A stretch of 64,000 bases of DNA, from positions 18,029 to 82,028 of the forward strand of contig CAJYWN010000003.1 in the NCBI GenBank assembly GCA_913778275.1, given 5' to 3'. Positions 55,401 through 62,702 of the stretch are shown piece after piece. The DNA comes from an uncultured Chryseobacterium sp. GTDB taxonomy: Bacteria; Bacteroidota; Bacteroidia; Flavobacteriales; Weeksellaceae. The translations under genes and the position numbers were made by a program. How positions within the stretch are numbered: the stretch's first letter is position 1; each line of letters starts with the position of its first letter. The notes under the pieces were generated by a model that searched no databases, was not told the DNA's origin, and saw nothing but the letters and a program-made list of their open reading frames with translations.

Positions 55401-56535
55401 CTTAAATGCAGATGAAAATATTCAGGATCCTTACAATACCCAGAATTACAATAAATACGGGTATGTATTGAATAATCCGCTGATGTTTAATGATCCTAGC
55501 GGAGAGTTTATTGTTGAATCTGCACTATTGTCAGCTGTAATTATCGGAGCTATGGTAGCATCATTCAGTTATACTATTATGGTTTCCATTACAGGTCAGA
55601 ATTGGGATTTGGGAGGTTTCTTGAAATCTACACTATTTGGTGCAGCATCTGCTGCGGTAACGTATGGAATAGGAAGTATATTTGTCAATTCGGCAGGCGC
55701 AGCTACCCAGATTGCACAAGAGCTCGGAAAACTGGGAACTATTTTTGTACAGGGAACAGCGCATGCTTTAGCACAGGGAATATTGTCTTTAGTACAGGGC
55801 CAAGGTTTTGGTAGTGCTTTTGCTTCAGGGTTTTTGGGAAGTATAGGTGCTGCTGCATTTACAGCTGCCGCAGGAAAGTTTGCAAGCAGTGCGGTAGGAA
55901 CTATTGCTTCCGGAGCTGTTATAGGAGGTGTAGGATCTGAACTTACCGGAGGTAATTTCTGGCAGGGTGCTTTAATAGGAGGTGTTGTTGCTGGATTTAA
56001 CCATGTTATGCATAAGATGACAGGATTTGGAGATGATGATGAAATAATAAAAAAATTAACACCTGCACAACGAAAACAACTTGAACAAATTAAGTCTGGA
56101 ACTCAACTTACGACAGAGGCTCTTCAAAAAACAGGATTAGATAAAGTTTTGGACAATTGGGTAGAAAAAACACCTTTGGGAAAAAATCTAAAAGTAAGTG
56201 TTGTAGATTACATATCTATGGGTGGAGAAATTTGGTACGATCATAAGCTACAGACGTATAACGGAATCAGTAAAAATGAATTTACGTTTAGATTTGTTAC
56301 AAAATCAGTATCAGGTTTAACATCCGCTCATTTTGGCTCTATTGCTGGAGCTGCTGTTGGAGCTGAATATGGAGCTAGTGTTGGTGGAGTTGTAGGATCT
56401 GTCGTTGGAGCGGGCATTGGTTTTTATATTGAAAATACGTACTGGAAAGGAATAAAATATTTTGATAATTTTATGCAAAGAATGGATGGATATATTCAAA
56501 GACAAGTAATTTTTAATGCCAGAAGAGGATTCTAA
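49474..56535 (+). CDS. RHS polymorphic toxin with SpvB and FG-GAP domains
   Basis: 2353 residues. A signal peptide (FSQ at about 21) and a small domain with VVLAQGFHASGSVSNPFVAKIG (coathanger-type, near 42-63) are followed by an SpvB-like region (about 95-260). Five Ca-binding FG-GAP-type turns lie near residues 398, 545, 671, 727 and 802 (DMDG, DYDGDG, LNGDG, DFNGDS, DLDADG). YD/RHS repeats run from about 1200 to 1900. The RHS core (RGYTSHEHFAEVG...YDPLLRRFLNADE...PSGEF) ends near 2008. A variable tip follows: a hydrophobic linker (to about 2180), then a toxin-like domain with a glycine zipper (GAAVGAEYGASVGGVVGSVV). No nuclease motif is visible, so a membrane-active tip is a guess. The next gene is its likely immunity protein. 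Confidence 0.93.
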   Translation: MKIKIFSSFILSLCTVMGFSQTILYQAETTTRTVQDPQTVVLAQGFHASGSVSNPFVAKIGPGTENPGGGPADSNAGANNPSGTTTSSADQKFHDTKGNIEVNGAGQLQFTLPIALPPGVKSVAPQVNLIYTTGSSNGIAGYGWNISGITSVSRIGKNIEKDGEVRGIQLDYSDYYQFNGQRLILKSGEYGKDGAEYVTEKYSNIKIKSFGAITGQGWQGPEYWEVTFEDGSQAWYGGVSSGANAARTPIEYNIAKWKDPQGNYITYNYTQNSSDNVAIISTITWGGNENLSKPHFNVIEFNYFNERTLKEINYLNGIPFIQNKLLKEVIVKTNGSQFKRYGIEYINNGTSYQLANKITEYNALNEPSNPVIIDYESQQAANEETTKENDIATTNTKKYGDFDMDGITDYLEYIPNPGTSPSGPVGVIFFRNSVYKDAPVMPLQYELNKFTSEEFAKATAITFKKDGYVKNKVGIVIPHKVATSDASKPNFELLIYTVDISDFKFKLEYSKTIPYSVYNPGGELSGGSECTAQLALNVGYLESYDYDGDGISELMMGFNRRNRCTSVPSSTTSTAVTNSGTTDSQSSTLKPGINTNNVELGADISSQEEFQDPSNIIPPGGGTIDTFTYYSSFLIDIDENADITNGIYKYDEGVNMNNSTDNNKNKRFADLNGDGLQDIIEVGADGTIINAYNYRKQTAGTYIKSSIGNFSGQKFEGISSAALYGDFNGDSKIDVLVPQANKSYNWNLYISDGKKFNKSTINNFIYYSSGSEVLMESSHHVLEAGGGCSFSDSRYFQYNVADLDADGKSDIIVSYVFITNHEWNAHHDQEKTVLRTFVYSVNKTTTETTAGYAKGFYSTAGGDSAFLQNSPIQTTGDLNFYRVRDWRREYTEKVIPFGTLSLNRTNQQIISIGRPDDCNGVIGCAYNYVTQYGYTYTPLLARAKSVKQGSITTDITYQDLDSKSNPSFYKPIKKELFPYFELEQIPLSVAVSRLKQTSINGILIQDFRYRGLINQFIGKGMIGFRQIAHSSWYADGFENTKIWSGGETDPLNDGMPVKEWSIRTNDETKIFPADISENNTQLLSFKSTVYKTEELVNGQVVTTVTDADKPKVVKALFPVSTKKKDFLTGTYTTGNITYGDYYLPSQSISNINNGYAITTSNFEYIHNPSGIGANYYIGRSKTKTDVIQAYGDIKSAKEEYTYEDNLLKTVKSWNRDNSGYLLETYNYGDFGNITQKIISNSVDSQTRTTGALYDPKGRFVVKKTDNLGLETDIEYNDWGQIKKQTDPSGNTILNTYDGWGKLLASKSNLEGTTTYQYDKDSNSNIKITQNNADGNIIKKYTNPLGHEYKVSTKAFGQDQFVSKDILYDVLGRKIKESEPYFEGQSSNQSNLIVYDDSVFPAKVTTIAFNGKQMETSVSGLITTLKEINGNARTTTKTTDALGNVVSSTDKGGTITFAYNAAGEQIKAQYAENIVTNKYDIWGRRSEFSDPSNGTYKYEYDGFGQPKKIISPKGTKEYTYNNLGQLISQKELSTTDGGQATNKMITFTYDEKGRVISKAGTSKGKGYSSNILYDPQGRILSSSESSNGKYFIQKGTTYDDKGRVISYEKQLYSSGTVTKVQIENIYNSWNGELYQIKDKTSGKVLWTLLETNARGQISKANLGRSRVFNSYDDNGFLTGVDHQYWYQLQGAQSILKINYVFDAIKNELKSRKTEGNFGIEEFFDYDDNNRLVSWTDPVTGTKPMNRNIYDAKGRITQNDQVGTIKYENPAKIYQPTGMTLNAAGEQNYNNDLIQSIAYNENNDPVFIDGMKGDVAFQYGLSSMRQRVTYGGNFSIDGDGKFTKFYSEDGSFEVLKDNITGKEKHILYIGGNPYDSNIVYLKNFDEAGGSYKFLHKDYIGSILAISDEAGNKLEQRHFDAWGNFTHLQIGNGAVITDKNIIANSSLLVDRGYTSHEHFAEVGIIHMNGRLYDPLLRRFLNADENIQDPYNTQNYNKYGYVLNNPLMFNDPSGEFIVESALLSAVIIGAMVASFSYTIMVSITGQNWDLGGFLKSTLFGAASAAVTYGIGSIFVNSAGAATQIAQELGKLGTIFVQGTAHALAQGILSLVQGQGFGSAFASGFLGSIGAAAFTAAAGKFASSAVGTIASGAVIGGVGSELTGGNFWQGALIGGVVAGFNHVMHKMTGFGDDDEIIKKLTPAQRKQLEQIKSGTQLTTEALQKTGLDKVLDNWVEKTPLGKNLKVSVVDYISMGGEIWYDHKLQTYNGISKNEFTFRFVTKSVSGLTSAHFGSIAGAAVGAEYGASVGGVVGSVVGAGIGFYIENTYWKGIKYFDNFMQRMDGYIQRQVIFNARRGF

Positions 56536-56536
56536 T

Positions 56537-57211
56537 ATGGAAGTTTCAAAAAATGTCTTACGCAAAATGCCAACAGATAAGCTTAGAGAATATTTAAAAG
56601 AGGATAATCGATACGTATCTCAATCTGTTGAATATGCATTTGAAATTTTACAACAAGAAAGAGGAATTTATTTTTCTCCTGATGAAGTTTTAAGAATACA
56701 AAATTTACTCCAGAAAAAAAGGATAGCAGAACAGCCAAGTTATGTTCGAAAGCAAGAACAAGAAAACAGGAGTTCATATATTGAAACTGTAAATAATCAA
56801 ACTTCCATATTTTCCAAAAATAATGTAATTTTTTTGTCGATTATATTTAGCCCTTTATTGGGAGGAGCATTATTGTTATATAATTTGAAAGTTCTGAAAA
56901 AAAATAATACCAGAAATATAATTTTTATTTTTTTATATCTTGTTTTATCATTTCTTTTCATTTTTTTGTTTAATATTTTATATAGTAATTATTTACAGAG
57001 TTTTATTTACTCGATTTTCGATAATGACTATCTCAATTTTAGGTATTCGGCAACAACATTTAAGATTGTGTTTAAAACAATAATTAATTTATTTTTTATA
57101 GGTTATTTATGGGAAGTTTTCTTTGGAAAAAATTTTTCATATCAATCCAAGGATATTACTTTACCTATAATAGTCTGTTTAATTATCTATATGATATTTT
57201 TATTTTTTTAA
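56537..57211 (+). CDS. Multi-pass membrane protein, probable immunity protein of the RHS toxin
   Basis: 224 residues from the ATG at 56537, 1 nt after the RHS stop; an in-frame ATG inside the RHS gene (56516) is possible but unlikely. The first 100 residues are charged and helical (LRKMPTDKLREYLKEDNRYV), followed by four to five hydrophobic helices (about 105-224, e.g. IIFSPLLGGALLLYNL, IFLYLVLSFLFIFLF). It is much more AT-rich than the RHS gene, as often seen in immunity genes acquired with toxin tips. No family is recognised. A membrane immunity protein fits a toxin with a glycine-zipper tip. Confidence 0.75.
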   Translation: MEVSKNVLRKMPTDKLREYLKEDNRYVSQSVEYAFEILQQERGIYFSPDEVLRIQNLLQKKRIAEQPSYVRKQEQENRSSYIETVNNQTSIFSKNNVIFLSIIFSPLLGGALLLYNLKVLKKNNTRNIIFIFLYLVLSFLFIFLFNILYSNYLQSFIYSIFDNDYLNFRYSATTFKIVFKTIINLFFIGYLWEVFFGKNFSYQSKDITLPIIVCLIIYMIFLFF

Positions 57212-57224
57212 GTACTAACAAAAG

Positions 57225-57249
57225 CCACTGCATTTTTGCAGTGGTTTTT
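57225..57249 (+). terminator. Terminator of the RHS cluster
   Basis: CCACTGCA pairs with TGCAGTGG around TTTT, then five T; 13 nt after the immunity-like gene. Confidence 0.85.
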
Positions 57250-57299
57250 CATTTCCACTAAAACGAGATACCACAAACCAGAACAATCCAAAAATGATT

Positions 57300-57307
57300 T
57301 ATATTTG
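57300..57307 (+). promoter_or_regulatory. -7 element (TATATTTG) of the M20 peptidase gene
   Basis: An exact consensus match 45 nt before the ATG at 57353; no TTG at the usual spacing. Confidence 0.5.
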
Positions 57308-57352
57308 TACATCCCTTAGAACTTCACAAAAATTAAAACCACCAAATCCACC

Positions 57353-58885
57353 ATGAAAAAGCTCCTATTCATCCTCATAAGCATTCTCATTCTGCTAATT
57401 ATTATTGTTGTAATTAAAACATATACCTATCCCTTTAAAAAAGTAAATACCAAAACTGCTGAAGGCTGGAAAATGGTAAAAGATGATTCTGCCATTCAAA
57501 GGCTGTCGGGCGGCTTGAAAATCCCGACAGTTTCCTCCGGCGAATTGGGAAAATTCAATTATTCCCCATTCGATACCATTAAAGAATATCTTAAAAATTC
57601 TTATCCACTGATTTATCAGAATGCAGAATTTGTCGAAGTTAATACCTACGGTTTGGTATTTCGTCTAAAGGGCAGCAACCCTTCCCTTGATCCCATCTTA
57701 TTCCTGTCGCACACCGATGTTGTGCCTCCGGGAGATGCTGAGGTGAAAGATAAAAGTGAAAGTATTTTCAGGCCGGATGATAAACCTTTGCCCGCCGTAT
57801 CAGAAGTTTCGGAAGTATGGGATTTCGGGCCGTTTTCCGGAGCAGTCGCGAATGGCAGGGTGTACGGAAGGGGTTCCATCGATATGAAAGGAATGCTGTT
57901 TTCCCTGCTGGAATCCATGAATAATATCATAAAAGCAAAACATATTCCACAACGTGATATCTATCTTGCCTTCGGATTTGATGAGGAAGTGGGCGGACAG
58001 CAGGGCGCCGTAAAGATTGCTGAATATTTTAAGGGTAAAAATATACAGTTTGATGCTGTCTACGATGAAGGCGGTTTGATTCTGGAAAAAGGAAGCGTTT
58101 CGGGAATCGATTCGGATGTCGCAGTGATCGGATGTGCCGAGAAGGGTTTTCTCTCCGTTAAAATAAAAGTAAAAGGGCTGGGAGGTCATTCCTCTATGCC
58201 TCCTGCAGAAAGTGCTATCGGAAAAGCAGCAGTCATCATGCAACGCCTGGAGAACGATCAGATGAAACCTGTTATGACACCGCTTATCAATCAGTTTTTT
58301 ACCAATGTTGGCGGATCAATGCCTTTTGTGAACAGAATGGCTATCGCTAATCAGTGGCTCTTAAAACCTGTACTGCTTTCACAGCTCACAAAAAATAATT
58401 CTACCAACGCCTTGGTTCGTACAACAACAGCTTTAACCATGATGAAGGGAAGCGACGCTCCCAATGTCCTTTCACCCGAAGTGGAATTTGTGGTGAATTT
58501 CAGGCTTCTTCCAGGCAATACCGTAAATGATGTGAAAAAGCATATTGCAGATGCTACCAAAGGATTTGATGTGGAAATCGAAGAAATCGACAGTGTAAAA
58601 GAGGCTTCCGCAGTGTCTTCAACCAACACAAAAGCTTTTAAACTGATAGAAGCGGCTATTAAAGAAATTCATCCAACGGCAATAGCGACCCCTTATCTCA
58701 CGGTGGGCGCTACGGATGCTTACAAATACCAGATTGTAAGCAAAAACATCTACCGCTTTATGCCGATAAAAATAAACAACTCCGAAAAGCAGTCCATCCA
58801 CAGCACCAACGAATATCTCAGCGTAGAAAACTATATGAAAATGATCCATTATTTTGAATACATCATGAGAAATTATGATAAATAA
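57353..58885 (+). CDS. M20 family metallopeptidase, membrane-anchored
   Basis: 510 residues. One N-terminal hydrophobic segment (about 3-22) anchors or exports it. The zinc ligands and catalytic motif are in order: LFLSHTDVVPPG (His, Asp), GRGSIDMKGMLF (Asp), GFDEEVGGQQG (catalytic Glu and ligand) and DEGGLIL. The dimerisation domain carries GLGGHSSMPPAESAIG. It should remove C-terminal residues from peptides or cleave N-acyl amino acids, like the PM20D1 branch with a similar anchor. It is unconnected to the RHS cluster by operon. Confidence 0.94.
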   Translation: MKKLLFILISILILLIIIVVIKTYTYPFKKVNTKTAEGWKMVKDDSAIQRLSGGLKIPTVSSGELGKFNYSPFDTIKEYLKNSYPLIYQNAEFVEVNTYGLVFRLKGSNPSLDPILFLSHTDVVPPGDAEVKDKSESIFRPDDKPLPAVSEVSEVWDFGPFSGAVANGRVYGRGSIDMKGMLFSLLESMNNIIKAKHIPQRDIYLAFGFDEEVGGQQGAVKIAEYFKGKNIQFDAVYDEGGLILEKGSVSGIDSDVAVIGCAEKGFLSVKIKVKGLGGHSSMPPAESAIGKAAVIMQRLENDQMKPVMTPLINQFFTNVGGSMPFVNRMAIANQWLLKPVLLSQLTKNNSTNALVRTTTALTMMKGSDAPNVLSPEVEFVVNFRLLPGNTVNDVKKHIADATKGFDVEIEEIDSVKEASAVSSTNTKAFKLIEAAIKEIHPTAIATPYLTVGATDAYKYQIVSKNIYRFMPIKINNSEKQSIHSTNEYLSVENYMKMIHYFEYIMRNYDK

Positions 58886-58918
58886 TAAGCAATGAGTAAT
58901 AAACAATAAGTATTAGCG

Positions 58919-58954
58919 ATTGTCATCCTGAGCGCGAAGCAGTCGAAGGATCTC
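58919..58954. repeat. Intergenic palindromic repeat (TTGTCATCCTGAGCG...CGAAGGATCTC type)
   Basis: The stretch from TTGTCATCCTGAGCG to GTCGAAGGATCTC pairs ATCCT with AGGAT around a GC-rich loop. I recall this element as very common between genes of Bacteroidetes. One copy is in this window. The rest of 58886-59124 holds no gene. Confidence 0.6.
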
Positions 58955-59124
58955 AATATAAACTTGATGCTTTCAGAATCACATAGAACGTACAAATTAC
59001 TCATGAACTGTATCTTTCTGAATGAAATGTCTTTGTGGATAAATATGCGCAGCTTTCTAATAAAAAACGGGCGCTCTTAGCGTTAAAAATTAAATCAGTC
59101 CAAAAAAATTAAAACAAAAAAATA

Positions 59125-59161
59125 ATACGTCAAGTTTTGTCGCTTTACGCCAGTAGCTTTG
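59125..59161 (+). promoter_or_regulatory. Composite promoter, copy 2: ACGTCA-N5-TGTCGC plus TAGCTTTG
   Basis: ATACGTCAAGTTTTGTCGC (59125-59143) is an imperfect copy of the palindrome, and TAGCTTTG (59154-59161) is an exact TAnnTTTG box starting 27 nt after the palindrome start, as in the two other copies. It lies 22 nt before the ATG at 59183. Confidence 0.65.
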
Positions 59162-59182
59162 GCATATCAAAAGTACAAAACT

Positions 59183-59872
59183 ATGGAACTGCCATTATAT
59201 TTAAGCTTTAACGAATTTGAAAACCGCTATTACGACAATCTTGAAAAATGGTTTGAAGAATCTCATAATACATCCGAAACCGATTATCTGAAAGCACTTG
59301 CAGAATTGTACAGTCCCTATTTGTATTACAATTTTGCCAACGACAGGCTGCAGGCCGATGCCTCTATTCAGATTAAGGAATGCTCTTTTCCGCATCATGA
59401 TAAAATAGGACTTTCTTTCTGCACCAACTGCGAAAATGGAAAATTGCCAAAAAGTACCAAAAGCATGAATCCTGTTTTCGAGTGGAAAACAATCAGCATG
59501 ATGGAATATGCACAGCATATTTTAGATAAAATCAACAGACATATCCAAATCAATAAAGCTGATCAGGATATTCTGAGCCATATCAATGATTATGATATTA
59601 TCACTTCAAGAAGTGGGGCGGGATATTGTGTCAGCTATGGCCAACACCAGTCTACATTACCATTTTTAAAAGCCTATCTTCCTGTTTACGGGCAGACTGT
59701 CAACATCAGTGTTTACCGAGATTTTATGTTTTCTGTGATTCAGATTGCAGAATTCATCGACCATAAATTAAAAGAAGTGTATGCTTTTGAAAATACCATT
59801 TACACCAAGCTGAAATCCGATGCCAAATTCAGGATACAGATGAGTCATCATTTCCTCACCATTTGCAATTAA
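59183..59872 (+). CDS. Hypothetical protein under the palindromic promoter
   Basis: 229 residues, not recognised. The start is set at ATG 59183 because the -7 box ends at 59161; an upstream in-frame TTG overlaps that box. It is soluble, with no signal peptide, and has a CxxC pair (FCTNCENG) after a histidine-rich stretch (ECSFPHHDKI), which might bind metal. Helical stretches include MMEYAQHILDKINRHI and SVIQIAEFIDHKLKEVYAFEN. It is transcribed alone and ends in a terminator. It shares its promoter class with the secreted RHS cluster and the exported protein at 63876. Confidence 0.75.
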   Translation: MELPLYLSFNEFENRYYDNLEKWFEESHNTSETDYLKALAELYSPYLYYNFANDRLQADASIQIKECSFPHHDKIGLSFCTNCENGKLPKSTKSMNPVFEWKTISMMEYAQHILDKINRHIQINKADQDILSHINDYDIITSRSGAGYCVSYGQHQSTLPFLKAYLPVYGQTVNISVYRDFMFSVIQIAEFIDHKLKEVYAFENTIYTKLKSDAKFRIQMSHHFLTICN

Positions 59873-59937
59873 AACTAATACCAAACATTCATATAGCTAA
59901 ATTATAGTTTGAAATGGGTTGAGATTTTTCAAACGCG

Positions 59938-59968
59938 ACCGCCTGATTTTTGTGATCGGGCGGTTTTT
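59938..59968 (+). terminator. Rho-independent terminator
   Basis: ACCGCC-T-GAT pairs with ATC-G-GGCGGT, then TTTTT. It closes the gene at 59183 and faces the converging tail-fibre gene. Confidence 0.75.
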
Positions 59969-59981
59969 ATATGGAATTTTT

Positions 59982-61271
59982 TTAATTACCAATAACAATC
60001 CAGTCTTTACCGTCGCTTTGAATCTGATAACGCTGTCCCGAAGATATGGTACTGATTATAACATTTAAAACATCATCATAGATTACAGCTCCTCCGCTTA
60101 CCGTTATGGATTTTGAAGTGATTCCATTACTTCCGATTAAAATATAGATTCTTCCTTTACAGGTGTTCGGATTCGGCAGATTGATTGATGAAACCTGATT
60201 GAAGATACGCACCGTATAGTTATTATCAGTTACATTATAAACACCGGTTGCAGTGCCTGTAGTATCATATTTCATAGACAGAGATCCTTCCGCCTGAAGG
60301 CTGGAGTGTGGTAGATTGGTGCCTATACCAACTCTTCCGGTACCGGTAACAACAACATCTTTTGTGTTCGTATCATCTCCATCATAAAAAAAAGCATATC
60401 TGTTGGAGGATGTCCCAATATTAGGCTGGTAAAATCCGTAAAAATTTGTATATCCCGAAAGACTGCTGTGAATACCGGAATAAAAACCATAATAGTTTGT
60501 GATAGTACCATTAATCTGTCCGGTAAATTCGTTGGAAAATCCCATCATTTCAGCCGTGTTGGATCCTGCCCTGAAATCGTAAGTATTCGTAAAGCCTTTA
60601 AAGCTGCTTATATTGGTAACTTCTCCGCGGTATTCATTTAAGGTTCCCACAACATTAGGATAATTTGCTGTCTGAACATTCCAAAGTCTGTTTCGTACGG
60701 CCCTGAAAGTATTTGAAATGGCTGAACCGCTTCTCAGGTAAAGCAGGTTTTCAATTCCGAAAACATTTGCAGCTGAAGAGCCGTTTTGTACATCAAGTGT
60801 ATTATTTACAGAAATAATAGAACCTGAATATGCCGAAGAAGGATTCAGGCCTATATTGACATTGGTAAACGAGCTTCCCGCAACTTCACTCCCAATTCTC
60901 ATTCTTGTAATGTTATTGGTTCGTATAGAAAGGCTCTTATTGTCTGTGTTCCCTAAAAAGTCTGTTATATCAGATGTTCCTGTATTGCCGGTAGTATTCC
61001 ATATATTATTATTCTCCAGTCTTTTCCATATACTTCCGTTAAAATAATAAAAACCTTCCGAATAAACCGAGCTGTCTGTATTCCAGACCAAAAGTGATTT
61101 TTGAGGGTTAAGTACCGGATTAGTGATCAGATTGATTCGGGGAATCAATAATCCTTTGCTTGTTGCCTGGATATCCAATACTGAAGAGGGATCGGGACTG
61201 GTTGTTCCTATTCCTACCTGAGAATAGGCCATAAAAGCTTTTAAGCTTAATAAAATAATAATTTTTTTCAT
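59982..61271 (-). CDS. Secreted tail-fibre-like protein
   Basis: 429 residues from the ATG at 61271; the frame opens 34 codons earlier, but the signal peptide MKKIIILLSLKAFMAYSQ begins here. The mature start VGIGTTSPDPSSVLDIQAT, then KGLLIPRI, is the opening motif of flavobacterial tail-fibre/adhesin-like proteins. The middle is Asn/Ser/Thr-rich beta repeats (NTFRAVRNRLWN, GFSNEFTGQINGTITNYYGFY); the end GQRYQIQSDGKDWIVIGN is a short beta domain. No sorting domain or coiled coil is visible, so the attachment mode is unclear. Confidence 0.82.
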   Translation of the reverse strand: MKKIIILLSLKAFMAYSQVGIGTTSPDPSSVLDIQATSKGLLIPRINLITNPVLNPQKSLLVWNTDSSVYSEGFYYFNGSIWKRLENNNIWNTTGNTGTSDITDFLGNTDNKSLSIRTNNITRMRIGSEVAGSSFTNVNIGLNPSSAYSGSIISVNNTLDVQNGSSAANVFGIENLLYLRSGSAISNTFRAVRNRLWNVQTANYPNVVGTLNEYRGEVTNISSFKGFTNTYDFRAGSNTAEMMGFSNEFTGQINGTITNYYGFYSGIHSSLSGYTNFYGFYQPNIGTSSNRYAFFYDGDDTNTKDVVVTGTGRVGIGTNLPHSSLQAEGSLSMKYDTTGTATGVYNVTDNNYTVRIFNQVSSINLPNPNTCKGRIYILIGSNGITSKSITVSGGAVIYDDVLNVIISTISSGQRYQIQSDGKDWIVIGN

Positions 61272-61433
61272 AGGTGTATTTTTTAATAAAGAAATGATCA
61301 TTATTAATGATAATCTGTTTCTAAATTTAATAATTATTAAATAAATACAATATAAATTATCTTTAAAATACATTGTCCCGGAACTGAGATAATCTGACTG
61401 AAATTATTTATTAAAGAAGGAAATAGTGAAAAT

Positions 61434-61463
61434 AAAAAAGCGCTGATAAAAATCAACGCTTTT
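61434..61463 (-). terminator. Terminator of tRNA-Ser
   Basis: AAAAGCG pairs with CGCTTTT with an inner TGAT/ATCA pairing; the A-run at 61434-61439 is the U-tract for leftward transcription, 2 nt from the tRNA 3' end. Confidence 0.75.
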
Positions 61464-61464
61464 G

Positions 61465-61551
61465 CAGAGAGGAAGGGATTCGAACCCTCGATACAGTTAC
61501 CCGTATACTACCTTTCCAGGGTAGCTCCTTCAACCACTCGGACACCTCTCT
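61465..61551 (-). tRNA. tRNA-Ser(GGA)
   Basis: 87 nt, class II with a long variable arm. Acceptor arms are AGAGAGG and CCTCTCT with discriminator G; the anticodon stem CTACC/GGTAG encloses CTGGAAA, anticodon GGA. CCA is not encoded. Confidence 0.96.
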
Positions 61552-61605
61552 ATTTGAGACTGCAAAAATAAGGGAATTTATTGAATATCCAAATTATTAT
61601 TGCAA

Positions 61606-62622
61606 TTACTGTGAAATTTCTCCACAAAAGTTTTTTGTAAAGTTCTCCCCGAAGCTTCCTTCATAATTCGGATTATCGGTAAGATGCATGGCTTTGGTAA
61701 TGGCGCTTTCTGCCGTCATATCTCTTCCGCTGATGGCCCCGATTCTGGAGAAAATATTGCTGTTTTCATATTTGCCGAATGATATTCCTCCTGAAATACA
61801 CTGGCTTACCACTACGATCTCTGTTCCGTTGTTCCTGATTTGCTGCAAAGTTTCCACCGTTTTATCGCTGCTGAAAATCGTTCCCGAACCAAAAACCTGA
61901 AGGATCAGCACCTTCATTTTAGGAATTTCTTTAAAATGATTAAGATTCATCCCAGGGAAAATTCTCCAAAAAATAATATCCTCTGAAATATGATCATCCA
62001 CATGAAACTCAATTCCCGGTTCGCAACGGTGAAGATTTTCTTTAATGATATTGAGATGCACTCCGGATTGTCCTAGAATAGGGTAGTTCGGACTGGCGTA
62101 TGCATCAAAGTATTCTGCAGAATATTTTAGGGTACGGTTTCCCCGCAGCAATTTATATTCAAAATAAATGGCCACTTCCTGGATTACCGCTTCGTCGTTT
62201 TCATATAAGCTTGCGTAATAAAGGCTGGTTAAAAGATTTTCCTTGGCATCTGTCCGCAGATCACCAATGGGAAGCTGGGAACCGGTAAGAATCACAGGCT
62301 TTTTAAGGCCTTTCAGCATAAAACTCAGCGCTGAAGCTGTATAAGACATGGTGTCTGTTCCGTGAAGAATCAGAAAGCCGTCATAATTATTATAATTCTT
62401 ATGAATATAATGAGCGATAATCTTCCACTCTTCGGGGCCCATATCGGACGAGTCAAGCGGTTTTGAAAAAGGATGAACGAAAACTTCACATTCCATTAGC
62501 TTCATTTCGGGCATTTTTTCAAAAATATTTCCAAAATCAAATGCGCGGAGGCTGCCGGTTTCATAATCTTTCTCCATACCGATGGTTCCGCCGGTATAGA
62601 TCAAAAGGACTTTTCGTTTCAT
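61606..62622 (-). CDS. ansA: Type I L-asparaginase
   Basis: 338 residues, no signal peptide, cytoplasmic. It hydrolyses asparagine to aspartate and ammonia. The catalytic threonines are in YTGGTIGM (residues 9-16) and HGTDTMSYTASALSFML (the second Thr-Asp pair); TGSQLPIGDLRTDAKEN is the conserved third motif. Length and order fit the type I (AnsA) family. It is divergent from the TrmH-family gene with 80 nt between the starts. Confidence 0.95.
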   Translation of the reverse strand: MKRKVLLIYTGGTIGMEKDYETGSLRAFDFGNIFEKMPEMKLMECEVFVHPFSKPLDSSDMGPEEWKIIAHYIHKNYNNYDGFLILHGTDTMSYTASALSFMLKGLKKPVILTGSQLPIGDLRTDAKENLLTSLYYASLYENDEAVIQEVAIYFEYKLLRGNRTLKYSAEYFDAYASPNYPILGQSGVHLNIIKENLHRCEPGIEFHVDDHISEDIIFWRIFPGMNLNHFKEIPKMKVLILQVFGSGTIFSSDKTVETLQQIRNNGTEIVVVSQCISGGISFGKYENSNIFSRIGAISGRDMTAESAITKAMHLTDNPNYEGSFGENFTKNFCGEISQ

Positions 62623-62702
62623 AGATGATTTTTATTAGATTTCCATACTCCATTCAGGAGGATTCCTCAAAATTACGTTAATTTGCAAAGATTTGAAAAT
62701 GA

